Shown one piece after another: positions 4,528 through 5,264 of a stretch of 5,264 bases of DNA. The position numbers and the translations under genes are program-made. The stretch is from Flavobacteriaceae bacterium (GTDB lineage: Bacteria > Bacteroidota > Bacteroidia > Flavobacteriales > Flavobacteriaceae): NCBI GenBank assembly GCA_016763715.1, contig JAESTG010000344.1, positions 1-5,264 on the forward strand, given 5' to 3'. A model generated the notes under the pieces. The model was not told the DNA's origin and ran no database searches. It worked only from the letters and a program-made list of their open reading frames with translations. How positions within the stretch are numbered: the first letter of the stretch is position 1; the number at the start of each line of letters is the position of its first letter.

Positions 4528-5264
4528 ATGAAATCTGACCTCACAATCACATTTTTAGGTACCGGCACCTCTCAAGGAATTCCCATAATTGGAACCAATC
4601 ATCCAGTTTGTTTAAGTACGAATCCAAAGGATAATCGATTGCGTGTTTCAGTGCTTTTGGAGTGGGAAAGTAACGTAGTTGTAACTGATTGTGGCCCCGA
4701 TTTTAGACAACAAATGCTTCGTGAAAATGTAACTAAATTGGGCGCTGTACTTTTAACTCATGAACATAGTGATCATGTGGCTGGTATTGATGACATTAGG
4801 CCGTATTGTTTTATAAATGGTCCGATACCTTTTTATGCGCATTCTAGAGTGTTTGAGTCGCTACATAGGAGATACGATTATATTTTTAAAACTGAAAATA
4901 GATACCCTGGGTCTCCTACGATTATTGAGGAAGAGATTACGAAGGAGGCTTCTTTTTTTCTCTTCGGAAAAGAGGTAGTCCCCATTGAAGCGATGCATGC
5001 TAATTTACCTGTTCTTGGATTTCGTATTGATGGGTTTACCTATTTGACCGATGTCAAAACGATTTCTGATACTGAAATTGAAAAAATAAAAGGAACTGAA
5101 GTTTTGGTGCTCAACGTGCTAAAAGAGGAGTCACACTTCTCTCATTTGAATGTAGATGAAGCTATGGAGATTATAGAGAAAGTAGAGCCAAAGACGACCT
5201 ATTTTACACATATTAGCCATAAAATGGGCTTTCATGACGAAGCAGAGGGAAAACTTCCTGAGAA
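4528..5264 (+). CDS. Metallo-beta-lactamase-fold hydrolase, PhnP-like (C-terminus cut by the right edge)
   Basis: 245 codons are visible and the frame is still open at the edge; only a short tail should be missing, since PhnP has about 250 residues. The N-terminus FLGTGTSQGIPIIGTNH (9-25) is typical of PhnP-like phosphodiesterases. The metal-binding motif THEHSDH (77-83) supplies His78, His80, Asp82 and His83; further ligands are likely His157 (in EAMHAN), Asp175 (in YLTDVK) and His228 (in THISHKMGFH). HFSHLN (203-208) matches the PhnP segment with a proposed catalytic His. PhnP opens cyclic phosphoribosyl phosphates in phosphonate use, but no phn gene is nearby, so the substrate here is unknown and I give no symbol. 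Of the three PhnP structural-zinc cysteines only Cys28 seems kept, with His25 at another position. Start at 4528 is the only ATG before the conserved N-terminal motif. Confidence 0.93.
   Translation, partial: MKSDLTITFLGTGTSQGIPIIGTNHPVCLSTNPKDNRLRVSVLLEWESNVVVTDCGPDFRQQMLRENVTKLGAVLLTHEHSDHVAGIDDIRPYCFINGPIPFYAHSRVFESLHRRYDYIFKTENRYPGSPTIIEEEITKEASFFLFGKEVVPIEAMHANLPVLGFRIDGFTYLTDVKTISDTEIEKIKGTEVLVLNVLKEESHFSHLNVDEAMEIIEKVEPKTTYFTHISHKMGFHDEAEGKLPE

Overview
The window looks like a chromosomal segment of a member of the Bacteroidota, most likely a flavobacterium-like organism. It is AT-rich, strong Shine-Dalgarno sites are mostly missing, and several intergenic regions carry the Bacteroidota promoter -7 box TAnnTTTG. 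The proteins also read as flavobacterial versions of their families. I see no mobile element, tRNA, rRNA or CRISPR array, and no sign of recent transfer.

Layout from left to right: (1) 1-757, minus strand, the N-terminal quarter of UvrA, cut by the left edge. (2) 758-995, a divergent control region with a leftward promoter for uvrA, a rightward promoter for the sigma gene and a small hairpin in the sigma leader. (3) 996-1586, plus strand, an ECF-type RNA polymerase sigma factor. (4) 1646-1798, plus strand, a 50-residue protein of unknown function, probably in the same transcript. (5) 1806-1840, a strong intrinsic terminator. (6) 1859-2524, minus strand, endonuclease III (Nth), without any cysteine and therefore without its usual iron-sulphur cluster ligands. 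(7) 2547-2999, plus strand, a BCP/PrxQ peroxiredoxin divergent from nth. (8) 2996-4444, minus strand, a 482-residue cytosolic protein of unknown function that meets bcp tail to tail with a 4-base overlap. (9) 4445-4527, a second compact divergent promoter region. (10) 4528 to the right edge, plus strand, a PhnP-like metallo-beta-lactamase-fold hydrolase, cut at its C-terminus.

Three genes deal with DNA or oxidative damage: uvrA (nucleotide excision repair), nth (base excision of oxidised pyrimidines) and bcp (peroxide removal). They surround a sigma factor, but each side has its own promoter, so this is a neighbourhood of related functions rather than one operon. No stretch above 300 bases lacks a gene. 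I do not see a clearly new multi-gene system. The parts least explained by known biology are the 482-residue protein, the 50-residue sigma-linked protein, the cysteine-free Nth and the nearly leaderless promoters.
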